A DNA stretch of 64,000 nucleotides from Psychrobacter sp. NZS113 (GCF_015864825.1 NZ_JADYWL010000006.1:124001-188000); one strand, 5' to 3'; numbered from the stretch's first letter, positions 18,394-29,470 are shown. Notes: a model not told the origin generated them from the letters alone. Numbers and translations: made by a program.

Positions 18394-20481
18394 ATGCGTA
18401 CTCAATCTATCTTAAATCTATTAGTCATCGATGACGATCAGCTCTATGCTGAACGCCTTGTGCAGTTACTTGGCTGTTATTATGATAGTGTGAATTTAGG
18501 ATTTTTGGATGATAAAGAAGAGCTATTAAAACTGCTGCGGCAACCGTGGGATGTGTTGGTGTTCGGTAATGCTTACGATATGAATTTTACGGATGTAGTG
18601 GGCCTTGTCCAAGAGCAAAATATAGACTTACCTATGATTTGCTTATTGAATGAGGAGACGGTAGCGACAGCGCATAATGATGAGGGGTTGCCCAACATTA
18701 TTAGCGGTACAATGGTCAAGGCGCTAAAAGTAGAGGAAGAGATGTCTGTTGTGATGTCTATTTGTTTGCAGCATGATAATCTGCGTAGTCGCCGCGAGCT
18801 TAAAACATTACGGCATGTACTCTCTGAAGCAGAGCAACGTGCCAATGTATTGATTAAAAATTCTAAAAGTGCAGTGGCCTACATAGATCAAGGTATTCAC
18901 ATCTTTGCCAATGATCCTTATCTTCAGCTTTTTGGGTTTGCATCGATGAATGATGTCATCGGCGTACCTATTATTGACTTGATTGCAGGTGGTGATAACG
19001 TTAAAGGCTTTAAGCAGTTTTTACGTCAATTCGCGAAAGGAAACCGTCAAGAAGTAGAGTTTAAGTTTGAAAGCCTACGGACGGATGGCAGCACTTTTGA
19101 AGCAAAGTTACAATTGGCTGCCGCAACCTTAGAGGGCGAGCCGGTTACTCAGGTCATCATTCAACAAAACAACAGTAACAGCGCCGAGGTGGCCAAACGT
19201 TTGGCAGCGGCTGAATGTAAAGACAGTTTGACAGGTATTAACAATCGACGCGGTTTTGAAGAGAAAATGGCAGTAATATATCAGCAAGCCCGCGAAGGGG
19301 AGCTGACAGCAGGATTGTTATACGTCCAACTCGACAATATTGGTAAGATCAGAAGCAGTCTAGGCTTGCAAGGAATAGATGCTACTGTCAAACAGGTCGC
19401 CTATGCGTTAGATGAGCTAGTAGCAGACGGGAGTGTGAGCCGTTTTAGTGATACGGCTTTTACCATCATTGTAGAAGACAAAACAACAGCAGAGCTTAAA
19501 ACACTGGCTGAGCAAATCGGTGCACGTATTAATGGTATGCTCATTGAAGTGGATAAACGCACGACCAGTACCACAGTCAGTATCGGTATTGTCAAAATCG
19601 AAAAAAATACAGCAGAGTCAAATGTATTGCTTGAGCGTGCAATGGACGCTATCAACCAGATTATGCTGGAGACAGCCAACAACGGGGCTACTTATCATTT
19701 GTATGATCCGAGTGAACATGCTAATAGTGATGATCATGCACTGGCTGAATCATTAATTGATGCCATTACTAATAATCGTTTTGAGCTAACATTCCAGCCG
19801 ATATATGATATTAATAATGATCGCAGTGACTTCTTTGAAGTGTATTTACGCTTGCCATTGTCAGACGCGGATAACACAGTGCTGACACCTGACCAGTTTA
19901 TGGCCGTTGCCAAAAAACATAAGTTGCTCGAAAAGATAGATCGCTGGGTACTGATCAATGCCTGTAGAAACGTAAACGATGTGCGTAAAACACATCCTGA
20001 AGCTAAGTTATTAGTACAGTTAACGAGTGCCTCATTAATAGATAAAAAACTAGCTAGCGTGGCTAGCCAGCTGATCAAAGCAGTGGGCGGCGCAGTGGGC
20101 GTGCTTACCTTACAGTTCAATGAAAAAGACATTGCAGATCATTTGACAGTCGCGAAAACTCAGTTTGCAGCACTTAGCCAAGCCGGTTGTCAGATGGGTA
20201 TTAATAATTTTGGCTCTTCTGCCAAATCCATAGAAATTGCCAGTTTTGTGCAGCCAGATATGGTGCGTTTACCGCGTAGCTACGTGGAAGATATTGACTC
20301 AGCAGAGAATTTGGAAACAGTCAAATCACTCATTATACGTACTAACGAAGTTAACGTTGATGTGCTGATGCCTTATATTGAAGATGCAGCGACTATGTCT
20401 GTGGCTTGGAGTGTGGGTGCGCGCTATCTGCAAGGCTATTATTTGGAAGCGCCTGGCAGCACGATGAAAGTCGCAACTTAG
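18394..20481 (+). CDS. fimX: FimX-type REC-PAS-GGDEF-EAL protein with degenerate catalytic sites
   Basis: 695 residues, matching the length and domain order of Pseudomonas FimX, a c-di-GMP receptor needed for type IV pilus assembly and twitching. REC-like domain at about 1-125 begins LLVIDDDQLYAERL, but the phospho-acceptor position reads VLVFGNAYD, without Asp. PAS at about 145-265. The GGDEF-like domain at about 275-440 has the active loop replaced by RFSDTAF. The EAL-like domain at about 445-695 begins FELTFQPIYDI, with EAL replaced by EVY in FFEVYLRLP. It is therefore probably a c-di-GMP sensor without turnover. Contains no membrane segment. Pilus genes are not in the window. Confidence 0.88.
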   Translation: MRTQSILNLLVIDDDQLYAERLVQLLGCYYDSVNLGFLDDKEELLKLLRQPWDVLVFGNAYDMNFTDVVGLVQEQNIDLPMICLLNEETVATAHNDEGLPNIISGTMVKALKVEEEMSVVMSICLQHDNLRSRRELKTLRHVLSEAEQRANVLIKNSKSAVAYIDQGIHIFANDPYLQLFGFASMNDVIGVPIIDLIAGGDNVKGFKQFLRQFAKGNRQEVEFKFESLRTDGSTFEAKLQLAAATLEGEPVTQVIIQQNNSNSAEVAKRLAAAECKDSLTGINNRRGFEEKMAVIYQQAREGELTAGLLYVQLDNIGKIRSSLGLQGIDATVKQVAYALDELVADGSVSRFSDTAFTIIVEDKTTAELKTLAEQIGARINGMLIEVDKRTTSTTVSIGIVKIEKNTAESNVLLERAMDAINQIMLETANNGATYHLYDPSEHANSDDHALAESLIDAITNNRFELTFQPIYDINNDRSDFFEVYLRLPLSDADNTVLTPDQFMAVAKKHKLLEKIDRWVLINACRNVNDVRKTHPEAKLLVQLTSASLIDKKLASVASQLIKAVGGAVGVLTLQFNEKDIADHLTVAKTQFAALSQAGCQMGINNFGSSAKSIEIASFVQPDMVRLPRSYVEDIDSAENLETVKSLIIRTNEVNVDVLMPYIEDAATMSVAWSVGARYLQGYYLEAPGSTMKVAT

Positions 20482-20680
20482 ATACCTGTTAATATTTTCC
20501 GTTATATCTATTTATCATCCAAGCATTATTTATAAGTGTATGTCTAATAAATAATGCTGTATTTCTACAAGCAGCTATGTGTAAGTGGCGATTGATTGTG
20601 CTCTGTGTTTTTTTATCACTGTCTCATTCATATATGTCGTTCACACATGGCTGATACTCTCTCATCAAAGATTGCCAAAA

Positions 20681-21139
20681 ATGCCTATCATTCGTAAATA
20701 TCAAATGAGCAGTCTGCTTGCCGCTATTTTATTACTCAGTGCTTGCGATCGTACACCACCTGATCATCGTGCTTCTGTGACATTGCCGCTATATACTGAG
20801 GGTGATGCAGATAATGGTGCCATTATTTATCAAGATGCTTGTGGGCAATGTCATCAGCTCAATGCTGGACTCAACAAAAAAGGTCCACAGCTGATGAATA
20901 TCTATGGTGCTCACGCCGCTCAGCTAACAGATTACACCTATAGTAAAGGGTTAAAGCAATCAGAATGGGTATGGGATGCTAAGACACTTGATCCTTATAT
21001 TGCTGATGCGCAAAAAGTCATGACAGACTCAAAGATGCTATCAAATCCGATGCCAGATGCCAAAGAACGTGCTGATGTGATTGCCTATCTATCAACACTT
21101 CGTGAGACAGTGCCAGCTGTTGAGAGTGATGAAAAATAG
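20681..21139 (+). CDS. Class I c-type cytochrome, lipoprotein
   Basis: About 152 residues. A lipoprotein signal (MPIIRKYQMSSLLAAILLLSAC) ends in lipobox LLSAC. The mature part has a single cytochrome c domain: haem site CGQCH, PQLMNIYGAHAA after it, WVWDAKTLDPYIADAQK, and the axial Met in SNPMPDAKERADVIAYL near the end, as in mitochondrial-type cytochrome c. It is predicted to be a membrane-anchored periplasmic electron carrier. The ATG at 20681 gives the best signal peptide with a basic n-region; the frame is open back to a GTG at 20585. No oxidase gene is adjacent. Confidence 0.88.
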   Translation: MPIIRKYQMSSLLAAILLLSACDRTPPDHRASVTLPLYTEGDADNGAIIYQDACGQCHQLNAGLNKKGPQLMNIYGAHAAQLTDYTYSKGLKQSEWVWDAKTLDPYIADAQKVMTDSKMLSNPMPDAKERADVIAYLSTLRETVPAVESDEK

Positions 21140-21300
21140 CCTTTCACTTATAGCGAAAAATTGAATTCGAGTCTATCCATTGAGACTTACCAAACGATAT
21201 GGTTTCACCCTGTGCTGATCAAATAACGTCTATCTGAGTTGTATGACTGAATGTTTAATACGTCCCATTATTTTTATAAAAAATGAGCCAATGATTCACT

Positions 21301-22260
21301 ATGACAATTGTAACCACCGACTATGCCCCTAATCAGCAAAAAATTACGCAGTTAATGAGCCAGCTGAATCAAATTGTGTTGGACAAACCTCAAGTGGTGA
21401 AGTTGGCACTTAGCGGTATACTGGCAGGTGGACACTTACTATTGCAAGATTTGCCCGGCATGGGTAAGACTACGTTAGCACAAGGGTTGGCACAGTTATT
21501 AGGGCTGAGTTTTAGTCGAGTCCAGTTCACCAATGACATGCTACCTGCAGATATCTTGGGTATGAGCATCTATGATCAAAGCAAACTGAAATTTGAATTT
21601 CGTCCCGGTCCTATTTTTACTCAGCTCTTGCTTGCCGATGAAATTAATCGCTCCAGTCCTAAAACACAAAGTGCGTTACTAGAAGCCATGGAAGAGCGAC
21701 AGGTAACCCAAGATGGTCAGACCTATCGTTTGCCTCAGCCGTTTTTTGTGATTGCAACCCAAAATCCATTACAGCAAGCTGGTGTATATCCGCTTCCTGA
21801 GTCGCAGCTTGATCGGTTTTTATTATGTTTGTCATTGGGTTATCCCTCACCAGCCGCTGAACGTGAGCTGCTAAAAGGTCAAGATCGCCGTGAGTTACTG
21901 AAAGATTTAGATGCGGTACTTGATACCGAGGCTGTGTTGTTAGCACAGCAAGGGGTCAAGCAGGTGTATGTTGCAGATGTGGTCTTGGATTATCTTCAGA
22001 GACTGGTCGCAAAAACACGAGCAAGCCAAGAATATCATGGGTTATCACCGCGTGGTGTGCTGTCGCTACAACGTTCCGCACAGGCTCATGCCTATGTATC
22101 AGGGCACATGGAGATGACCCCTGAAGATGTCCAAGCTGTGTTTGCAGCAGTCACTGATCATCGTCTCGGTCAACGCTTTGTACCGGCGCATGTGACGGGT
22201 GGTCTAATGACGAAGACTATCGCACAACGTATTTTGGCAGAAGTGCCAGTCGTTATCTAA
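21301..22260 (+). CDS. MoxR-family AAA+ ATPase
   Basis: 319 residues. Walker A is LLLQDLPGMGKTTLAQ (about 57-70), Walker B is LLLADEINRSSPKTQSALLEAMEE, sensor 1 lies in FFVIATQNP, and the arginine finger region is LPESQLDRFLL. These are diagnostic of MoxR chaperone-like ATPases, which act on partner proteins, often with a DUF58 (VWA-like) protein. Here the DUF58 and transglutaminase genes follow in the same direction, the usual MoxR/DUF58/TgpA arrangement. ATG at 21301. Confidence 0.93.
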   Translation: MTIVTTDYAPNQQKITQLMSQLNQIVLDKPQVVKLALSGILAGGHLLLQDLPGMGKTTLAQGLAQLLGLSFSRVQFTNDMLPADILGMSIYDQSKLKFEFRPGPIFTQLLLADEINRSSPKTQSALLEAMEERQVTQDGQTYRLPQPFFVIATQNPLQQAGVYPLPESQLDRFLLCLSLGYPSPAAERELLKGQDRRELLKDLDAVLDTEAVLLAQQGVKQVYVADVVLDYLQRLVAKTRASQEYHGLSPRGVLSLQRSAQAHAYVSGHMEMTPEDVQAVFAAVTDHRLGQRFVPAHVTGGLMTKTIAQRILAEVPVVI

Positions 22261-22471
22261 ATGCCTTCTGAGTAAAAGCCGTCTAAGTAAAAGTTAATTG
22301 ATTGTAGGTTTTAGTCATTCAGCTACTTATCAATGAATCAATGGCTATTAAAAGCTTATCACTTAACAGAAATTGTGTTCTTTCTAAGTAATTACTCGAA
22401 AGGCATCTGTTGTCAAACTTGTCGTCCAATACCGACGATATTATCAATTCTATGGTAAGGATAGGGTAGTC

Positions 22472-23485
22472 ATGAGTCTTTTGCCAAAAGCCCTAACCGT
22501 ACTATTTAAGTCAAAATTAAGCCGTTGGTTTGCGTCGCGTGCACCCAAAACTGACAGTGCTACTCTGAATTTGCGCAACGTTTATATCTTCTTTAGCCGT
22601 GAAGGGATGCTGTTTGCGGTATTATTAATCATTACCTTTATCGCTGGCATCAATTATGGCAATAATCTGGTGTTGGGTTTATGTTTTTATCTCATCAGCA
22701 TTTGGCTCATCAGCTTTCATGTAACCTTCGCGCATATCTCAGGGTTGAAAGTTCATTTATTAGAAGTCACCATGGCGGAAGCAGGTGCTCCAGTCTGGGT
22801 CACTTTGCAACTGCGTAGTGAGAGCCGCCAACCCAGACGACAGCTATTATTTGGCTTTGATAGTTTAAATAAGAAGGTTGATAGTAGCGTGGACATTCCA
22901 AGCTCTGTCTTGGTCACAAGATTGCAAGGCGAGCAAATCATTCGGTTACCTGTCCAGACCAATGCTCGTGGACAGTTTGAATTACCACGTCTCAGAATAA
23001 AAACAGTTTATCCTTTGGGTATTATGAAGGCATGGTCTTATGTCTATTTTGCCCGTACAGCGTGGGTATATCCAAAACCTGAAGTATTTGATTGGGAAAC
23101 GCAGTATGCCATTGCAAGCTCAGAGGATTTGCCAACAGGTGGGCAGTATCGCCAAGGCCAAGATGACTTTGAACGGCTCGATAACTACATAGAAGGTGAG
23201 TCGCTGGCACGTGTCTCTTGGGGGCATGTAGCGCGTGGTCAAGGAATGCTTACCAAGCACTTCGCTGATCCTATTGGTCATGAGCAGACGCTAGACTATG
23301 CCGATATGCCTGCTGCACAACATGAACAAAAGCTATCGCAATTGGCTTATGGTGCGATGACATTGGGTCAGCTAGGTGTGCCATTTAATATGTGCTTACC
23401 CAATGATGCACCCTTTGCTACAACGATGGGTGAAGGCGATGAATTTGCGCAAGATTGCTTGCTAAGGTTGGCAAAAGCACCATGA
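22472..23485 (+). CDS. DUF58-domain membrane protein
   Basis: 337 residues. Two close membrane segments at about 48-90 (GMLFAVLLIITFIAGINYGN, LVLGLCFYLISIWLISFHVT), then a periplasmic-type beta domain, then the DUF58 region with YRQGQDDFERLDNYIEGES and VSWGHVARGQGMLTKHFADP, which is the family hallmark. It is thought to be a client or partner of the MoxR ATPase; molecular role unknown. Its stop TGA overlaps the ATG of the next gene by four bases, so the two are translationally coupled. Confidence 0.9.
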   Translation: MSLLPKALTVLFKSKLSRWFASRAPKTDSATLNLRNVYIFFSREGMLFAVLLIITFIAGINYGNNLVLGLCFYLISIWLISFHVTFAHISGLKVHLLEVTMAEAGAPVWVTLQLRSESRQPRRQLLFGFDSLNKKVDSSVDIPSSVLVTRLQGEQIIRLPVQTNARGQFELPRLRIKTVYPLGIMKAWSYVYFARTAWVYPKPEVFDWETQYAIASSEDLPTGGQYRQGQDDFERLDNYIEGESLARVSWGHVARGQGMLTKHFADPIGHEQTLDYADMPAAQHEQKLSQLAYGAMTLGQLGVPFNMCLPNDAPFATTMGEGDEFAQDCLLRLAKAP

Positions 23486-25752
23486 CTAATTCTAAACGCT
23501 TGTCTTCGGGTAAAGATGTAGAAGCATCTACCAATGCTATTACAGCAGACTCTATCAAATCTGCAAGCTTCGAGCAGTTGGCCTCAGGTCAAAACATCAC
23601 TACTCATGTTGCGCTTGGTAGTAATAATAAATGGTATCGCAAGCTACTGGCACTGCCAGCGTATTATTGGATAATAATTGCACAAGTTATTGTTATTTTG
23701 CCGCATGCTGCACACTTACCACTATGGCTAATGGGCTTTGCTGTGGTGAGTATTATCGCCCAGCTGCCCCGTGTAAAGGCTCGATTTCAAAAGACAGCTC
23801 ATTTAAAGCGTGTCTATCAAGGCATGCAAATGCTTGGCTTCTTATTGGGTCTTTTAGGATTGTGGTTGACCTACAATACGGCATTCGGGCTAGATATGGG
23901 CGTGGCATTTTTAGTGCTATGTCTCATCAGTAAGCTCTGGGAATTGTACAAGCGTCGTGACGCCTATGTGGTATTGAATTTATCGCTATTTGTGTTGGCA
24001 GCACTGTTTTTGATGGATCAAGGGCTGCTTACGACTTTAGAGGTGGTGATTGGGGCAGTTATTGTATTACTGACATTTATTGCGCTAAACGATGATGGCA
24101 ATGATCGTGGTGATGGTCGCCTGCGCACTTTGGGTGTATTAGGTATTGGTGCACTGCCATTATTGGTAGTATTGTTTCTATTTTTCCCTAGGCTACCACC
24201 GCTATGGTCGGTACAGCTATCAGGTCAGCAAGCGACCACGGGCGTCTCCGACAGCATGTCACCTGGTGACTTTGCTAACTTAGGACAATCAACGGAGTTG
24301 GCATTTCGGGTAGAGTTTGAAAATAACCGTCCACCCCAGCAGCAGCTCTATTGGCGCGGATTGGTATTTAGCGATTTTGATGGCGTCACGTGGCGTCGTA
24401 ATCCTCAACAACGACAGTGGCAGCCTTCAGAGCAACGTCCTGCTTGGATTGATAATGCGTTTGCTACCATTCCCGAAAAGGTGCAAGTTGCACCAAATAA
24501 TTATCAAATTATCTTAGAGCCTACTCAGCAAAACTGGCTATTTGGTCTCGACTATCCTTTTGCTCAGCGGCGAGATGTCAGTATTACTTCAGATTTCACG
24601 TTATTAAAAGACGAGCCTGTCACTCAGCAGCTGCGCTATGACGTATTGCAGTTTTCACCGATGAGTATCGATCCTATCCTTACGGATGAGTCGCGGTGGA
24701 TGAATCTTGCACTGCCAAATGATGGTAATCCAAAAGCAAGAGTATTGGCTCAGCAGCTTTTTTCGCAGTCAGGCTCAGATCCTACGCGTTATATAGCAGC
24801 TATCGAGCACTGGATTAATCAAACAGATTTTCGCTATACGTTATCGCCGCCACGCTTGAATAACAATCGTATTGACGAGTTTTTGTTTGAGACCAAGGCG
24901 GGGTTCTGTGAGCATTACGCGTCGAGTTTTACTTTTATGATGCGGGCGGCAGGTATTCCTGCCAGAGTCGTCGCAGGCTATCAAGGTGGTGAGCCGAGCC
25001 GTGGTGGTAATGTGTGGGAAGTTCGGCAAATGGATGCACATGCGTGGACTGAGGTTTGGCTTGAGGGTCAAGGTTGGGTACGTGTCGATCCGACTGCTTT
25101 TGTAGCGCCCGAGCGCGTCGAGCAGGGGATGGATGCGATGACACAGTCACAAGGCGCTGCAATGTTTGGTAATGGCGCTGGTGCACAGATTAACTATCAG
25201 CAGTATCAAATGCTACAAACCTTACGTCGTCTCTCGGACCAAGCGAGCTACTATTGGCAAAAAGACGTCGTCGGCTACGACCAAGACAAACAAGCAGACT
25301 CGCTATTCAAGTGGTTCAATATCAGCTCAATCACGCAGCAAATTATTTGGTTAGCTGCGAGTGCTATTACGGTCATGGTTATTCTAGTATTTATCATTTG
25401 GCAACGTCGTCGTAAACGCTGGCATCCAGTAGATTTACCACTTGCTCAGTTGTCACAGCGTATAGGTAAGCGAGATAAGTCACTGGCTCGTACCGATAAT
25501 GAAGGGCAGTTAGCGTGGCTAGAGCGTTTAGCGACAGCTATTGATTCTAGTGCCGCAACTAACGTTGATGCAAGTAATGCCAGTCAATTAACAGACAGTG
25601 ATCATCCTGAAGTGATTCAAGATAAAATCATCCAAATCAAACAAGACTATCGTCATCTACGCTATGGACGCTTAAGCACGGTTGAAATAAGTGATAGTGA
25701 GTACCAAAAAGTACTTAAGCAGCTAAAGAAAAACTTACACGAGTTATTATAG
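23482..25752 (+). CDS. tgpA: TgpA-type transmembrane transglutaminase-like protein
   Basis: About 756 residues. Several N-terminal membrane segments (about residues 60-240) are followed by a periplasmic domain with the transglutaminase core: nucleophile in GFCEHYASSF, His in MDAHAWTEVW, Asp in WVRVDPTAF. One more membrane segment lies at about 620-645 (IIWLAASAITVMVILVFIIW), then a cytoplasmic DUF4129-like tail. This is the architecture of Pseudomonas TgpA, an essential inner-membrane protein. Start ATG at 23482 overlaps the DUF58 stop (ATGA). A weak hairpin with TGCCCAG/CTGGGCA arms at 25809-25839 and repeat copy B follow. Confidence 0.92.
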   Translation: MTNSKRLSSGKDVEASTNAITADSIKSASFEQLASGQNITTHVALGSNNKWYRKLLALPAYYWIIIAQVIVILPHAAHLPLWLMGFAVVSIIAQLPRVKARFQKTAHLKRVYQGMQMLGFLLGLLGLWLTYNTAFGLDMGVAFLVLCLISKLWELYKRRDAYVVLNLSLFVLAALFLMDQGLLTTLEVVIGAVIVLLTFIALNDDGNDRGDGRLRTLGVLGIGALPLLVVLFLFFPRLPPLWSVQLSGQQATTGVSDSMSPGDFANLGQSTELAFRVEFENNRPPQQQLYWRGLVFSDFDGVTWRRNPQQRQWQPSEQRPAWIDNAFATIPEKVQVAPNNYQIILEPTQQNWLFGLDYPFAQRRDVSITSDFTLLKDEPVTQQLRYDVLQFSPMSIDPILTDESRWMNLALPNDGNPKARVLAQQLFSQSGSDPTRYIAAIEHWINQTDFRYTLSPPRLNNNRIDEFLFETKAGFCEHYASSFTFMMRAAGIPARVVAGYQGGEPSRGGNVWEVRQMDAHAWTEVWLEGQGWVRVDPTAFVAPERVEQGMDAMTQSQGAAMFGNGAGAQINYQQYQMLQTLRRLSDQASYYWQKDVVGYDQDKQADSLFKWFNISSITQQIIWLAASAITVMVILVFIIWQRRRKRWHPVDLPLAQLSQRIGKRDKSLARTDNEGQLAWLERLATAIDSSAATNVDASNASQLTDSDHPEVIQDKIIQIKQDYRHLRYGRLSTVEISDSEYQKVLKQLKKNLHELL

Positions 25753-25845
25753 AGATATCTATAGCCTGCCATCAATCAGCATACCTCCAAGCTTTGTACT
25801 TGACAATCTGCCCAGTTCACACAGAGGTTAGCTGGGCATGTTCAA

Positions 25846-25952
25846 TATAGACGATTCAATTTAAAAGTAGTACAAGACAACCGAGTGTAGATGTATATCA
25901 AATACTTCAAGCGAGGTTAACGTAGTAACACTTTTATCGTGGAATGACTATA
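25846..25952 (-). repeat. 107-bp dispersed intergenic element, copy B
   Basis: Reverse complement begins TATAGTCATTCC and ends GAATCGTCTATA. The interior has CCTCGCTTGAAGTATT and ACTCGGTTGTCTTGTA, closely matching copy A and of identical length. Lies between tgpA and the DUF4031 gene. Confidence 0.85.
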
Positions 25953-26044
25953 TAACTGGATTTACGATAGAGTGTTTCCTATTGTTGAAGCTGGCTAATG
26001 GTGGTTTTATCCAAATATGCAGAACGTATTAAGGAGTCAGCTAT

Positions 26045-26332
26045 ATGGCAATATATGTAGATTTTATGCAGATAGAGTTTAAAGGTTACAAGTGGTGCCA
26101 CCTGCTGGCCGATACGTTACAAGAGCTGCATGAGTTTGCGGCGTTCATTGAATTGGATGAGCGTTTGTTCCACCGTAATGCCAGTTATCCGCATTATGAC
26201 GTCACCGTACAAATGCGAGAAACCGCGATTGAGTACGGCGCTATTCCTGCTGATCGCAGAAAAATTATCGAGTGTGCTAAAAAGTTAAAAGTAGAGTTAC
26301 ATGCACAAATAGCACAGTCTGATAGTTTCTAA
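26045..26332 (+). CDS. DUF4031-domain protein
   Basis: 95 residues. The DUF4031 pattern is clear: N-terminal AIYVDFMQIEFKGYKWCHLL, then LHEFAAFIELDERLFHR, HYDVTVQMRETAIEYGAI and a short helical end. Function unknown; small cytoplasmic protein. Ribosome site AAGGAGTCAGCTAT precedes the ATG at 26045. Its TAA stop at 26330 is the first base triplet of a 10-bp tandem repeat array. Confidence 0.88.
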   Translation: MAIYVDFMQIEFKGYKWCHLLADTLQELHEFAAFIELDERLFHRNASYPHYDVTVQMRETAIEYGAIPADRRKIIECAKKLKVELHAQIAQSDSF

Positions 26333-26385
26333 TAACTTCTAATAACTTCTAATAACTTCTAATAACTTCTAATAACTTCTAATAA
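26330..26385. repeat. 10-bp tandem repeat array TAATAACTTC
   Basis: Five perfect copies of TAATAACTTC from 26330 to 26379, followed by partial TAATAA. The first TAA is the stop codon of the DUF4031 gene. Each unit has TAATAA, so every frame is closed repeatedly. Likely a slipped-strand (variable-number) tract. Confidence 0.95.
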
Positions 26386-26399
26386 GTGCATGAACAAAT

Positions 26400-26438
26400 A
26401 AAAAGGTGGGTCATGCTTTCGCTAACTCACCTTTTTTT
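26400..26438. terminator. Bidirectional terminator between DUF4031 and DUF302 genes
   Basis: Stem AAAAAGGTG...GT with arm AC...CACCTTTTTTT between convergent genes. Confidence 0.85.
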
Positions 26439-26456
26439 GTTTAGATTTTTTAACTA

Positions 26457-26975
26457 TTACTTTGCCACTGCTGCTGTACTAACGCCATTAAGTGCTTTTG
26501 AGATGTTATCAATAACGGCATCACAACCTTTAATATTATGACGGGTTTTTAAGTATTGGGGATCGTTATACGATAGCCATACTTTTTTATCTGCATCTTC
26601 ACTGATGAGGATTTTTTGTGGCAAATCGATAGCAACGCTTTGCTCACAATTCATCAGTGGTGTACCTGCTTTAGGGTTACCGAACATAATCACTTGTGTT
26701 GGTCTCAAGGTTAAATCGACACCTTGTGCATTTTTCTGATGATCGACACGCGCAAATACTTTCATGCCTTTACTTTCGATAATGGCTGCCAGTTTATCAG
26801 CAGTCTCTTGGACAGAGTGATTACTTTGCATGGTTACCAAGCCTTTTTCAGCATTGGTAGACGTCATGGTTTTGGTCATTGAGCCTGTGTTATTGGTTTT
26901 GGTTAAAAGCGTGTCGATACTGGCACAGGATGACACGGCCAATGCTAGTGCCGCGACAGAGACAAGTTTTATCAT
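26457..26975 (-). CDS. DUF302-family lipoprotein
   Basis: About 172 residues. Signal peptide MIKLVSVAALALAVSSCAS with lipobox VSSC. The DUF302 domain covers about residues 40-165: LVTMQSNHSVQETADKLAAI, VFARVDHQKNAQGV, VIMFGNPKAGTPLM, VAIDLPQKILISED. The fold is known from structures, but the function is unsettled. The second of two ATGs (26975) is chosen because AAAGGA lies seven bases before it, while the first (26981) is too close. It is transcribed from its own promoter between two terminator-bounded units. Confidence 0.88.
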   Translation of the reverse strand: MIKLVSVAALALAVSSCASIDTLLTKTNNTGSMTKTMTSTNAEKGLVTMQSNHSVQETADKLAAIIESKGMKVFARVDHQKNAQGVDLTLRPTQVIMFGNPKAGTPLMNCEQSVAIDLPQKILISEDADKKVWLSYNDPQYLKTRHNIKGCDAVIDNISKALNGVSTAAVAK

Positions 26976-27068
26976 AATCATATCCTTTGATTGTTTGTGA
27001 TGGTTGGTAATATCGAATACTCATTGTGCGTAATCAGGCTGGTTATTGCAATATATCTGAATAGATTA

Positions 27069-27989
27069 CTAAATCAAATGCTCAGACAAATAATCTACCA
27101 AAAGCCGAATCTTCGGTGAGAGATGACGGTTGTGAGGGTAGATGGCCCAGATGCTTTCTTCAGGCTCTCTATAATTATCGAGCAAACTGACCAGCTCACC
27201 TGACGTTAGATACTTTTGCACATAATAATCAGGCAGCTGTACGATGCCTAAGCCTTTGAGAGCGGCGTCGACTAGACTGTAGCCGCTGTTGTATTGAATG
27301 CTCCCAGAGACGCGCAGGTTTCTTTCGACACTGGCTTTTTGGCCAGTTGCTTTACTACTAGTATTAGTGCTTTCTTTTATTTTACCAACATCTATAAAAT
27401 GCCAATAGTCGCGAGTGCCAAGCAAACAGTTGTGTTGACCCAGCTCGCCAAGGTTTTGCGGTGTGCCGTGTACGTCTAGATAAGAGGGCGCCGCACAGAT
27501 AAAATTGGTACGCTGACTGAGCTTTTTTGCCATCATCGTCGAGTCGCTCAATTTGCCGATACGAATGGCCAAGTCATAACCACCCTCAATCAAGTCAATC
27601 TTTTGATTACTCAAAAACGCCGTCACTTCGATATCATGATATTGCATCATAAAGTCATTAATCAGCGGCAACAGTTGCTGCTCGCCATAAGTCACAGGGG
27701 CTGTTAGTTTGATTCGACCTTGGGGTTTGGATTGTAAATTGCTCACGGCTTGTTCAGCTGCATCCAAGCCATCGAGCACACTACGACAGTGCTGATAGAA
27801 TACGCGACCCTCCTCAGTCAGAGAGACCTTACGGGTGGTGCGATAGAGCAGTTTGATGTTCAATCGCTTCTCAAGCGCGCTTATCTGGCGACTGACTTGA
27901 GCCGTCGAGATACCAAGCGCCTTTGCGCCTTTTGTGAAGCTCTCAGATTCTGCCACACTGACAAACTCACTAATCCCTTCCCAGCGCAT
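27069..27989 (-). CDS. LysR-type transcriptional regulator
   Basis: About 306 residues. An N-terminal winged helix-turn-helix at residues 15-45 (FTKGAKALGISTAQVSRQIS, then ALEKRLNIKLLYRTTRKVSL) is followed by a substrate-binding-like effector domain from about 90 (RIKLTAPVTYGEQQLLPLIN). The sequence resembles the AaeR/DsdC-like branch typical of regulators of redox or aromatic genes, but the ligand is not predictable. ATG at 27989 is preferred over an in-frame TTG at 28001. It is divergent from frmA, with a 288-bp shared region, so frmA is the likely target (inference). Confidence 0.9.
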   Translation of the reverse strand: MRWEGISEFVSVAESESFTKGAKALGISTAQVSRQISALEKRLNIKLLYRTTRKVSLTEEGRVFYQHCRSVLDGLDAAEQAVSNLQSKPQGRIKLTAPVTYGEQQLLPLINDFMMQYHDIEVTAFLSNQKIDLIEGGYDLAIRIGKLSDSTMMAKKLSQRTNFICAAPSYLDVHGTPQNLGELGQHNCLLGTRDYWHFIDVGKIKESTNTSSKATGQKASVERNLRVSGSIQYNSGYSLVDAALKGLGIVQLPDYYVQKYLTSGELVSLLDNYREPEESIWAIYPHNRHLSPKIRLLVDYLSEHLI

Positions 27990-28247
27990 GATTATTACCA
28001 ATATGTAAAAGATATTTGCAAATATAGCATATTGTTATCAGCTCAGAAATAAATATAATGGTTGGTATCGATTCAAATAAACAACATTCTACGATCATTG
28101 AAACTTGCCTACGATGACTAAGCAAGATAAGCTCAGTTTGTATCGATATGTTTTTGCCACGAGTATGAATACAAACGGACAGACAGCGTTCAATTGAAAA
28201 TGACTGGGCTTTTACTTATAACGAAAGACGTTGTATCAGATCCTTGA

Positions 28248-29402
<1,155 letters not shown>

Positions 29403-29470
29403 AAAATATTGTGCAAGAGCAATATCTGACAGTAACGTTAGATATTGCTCTGAAAATACGGTTTTAAAAA

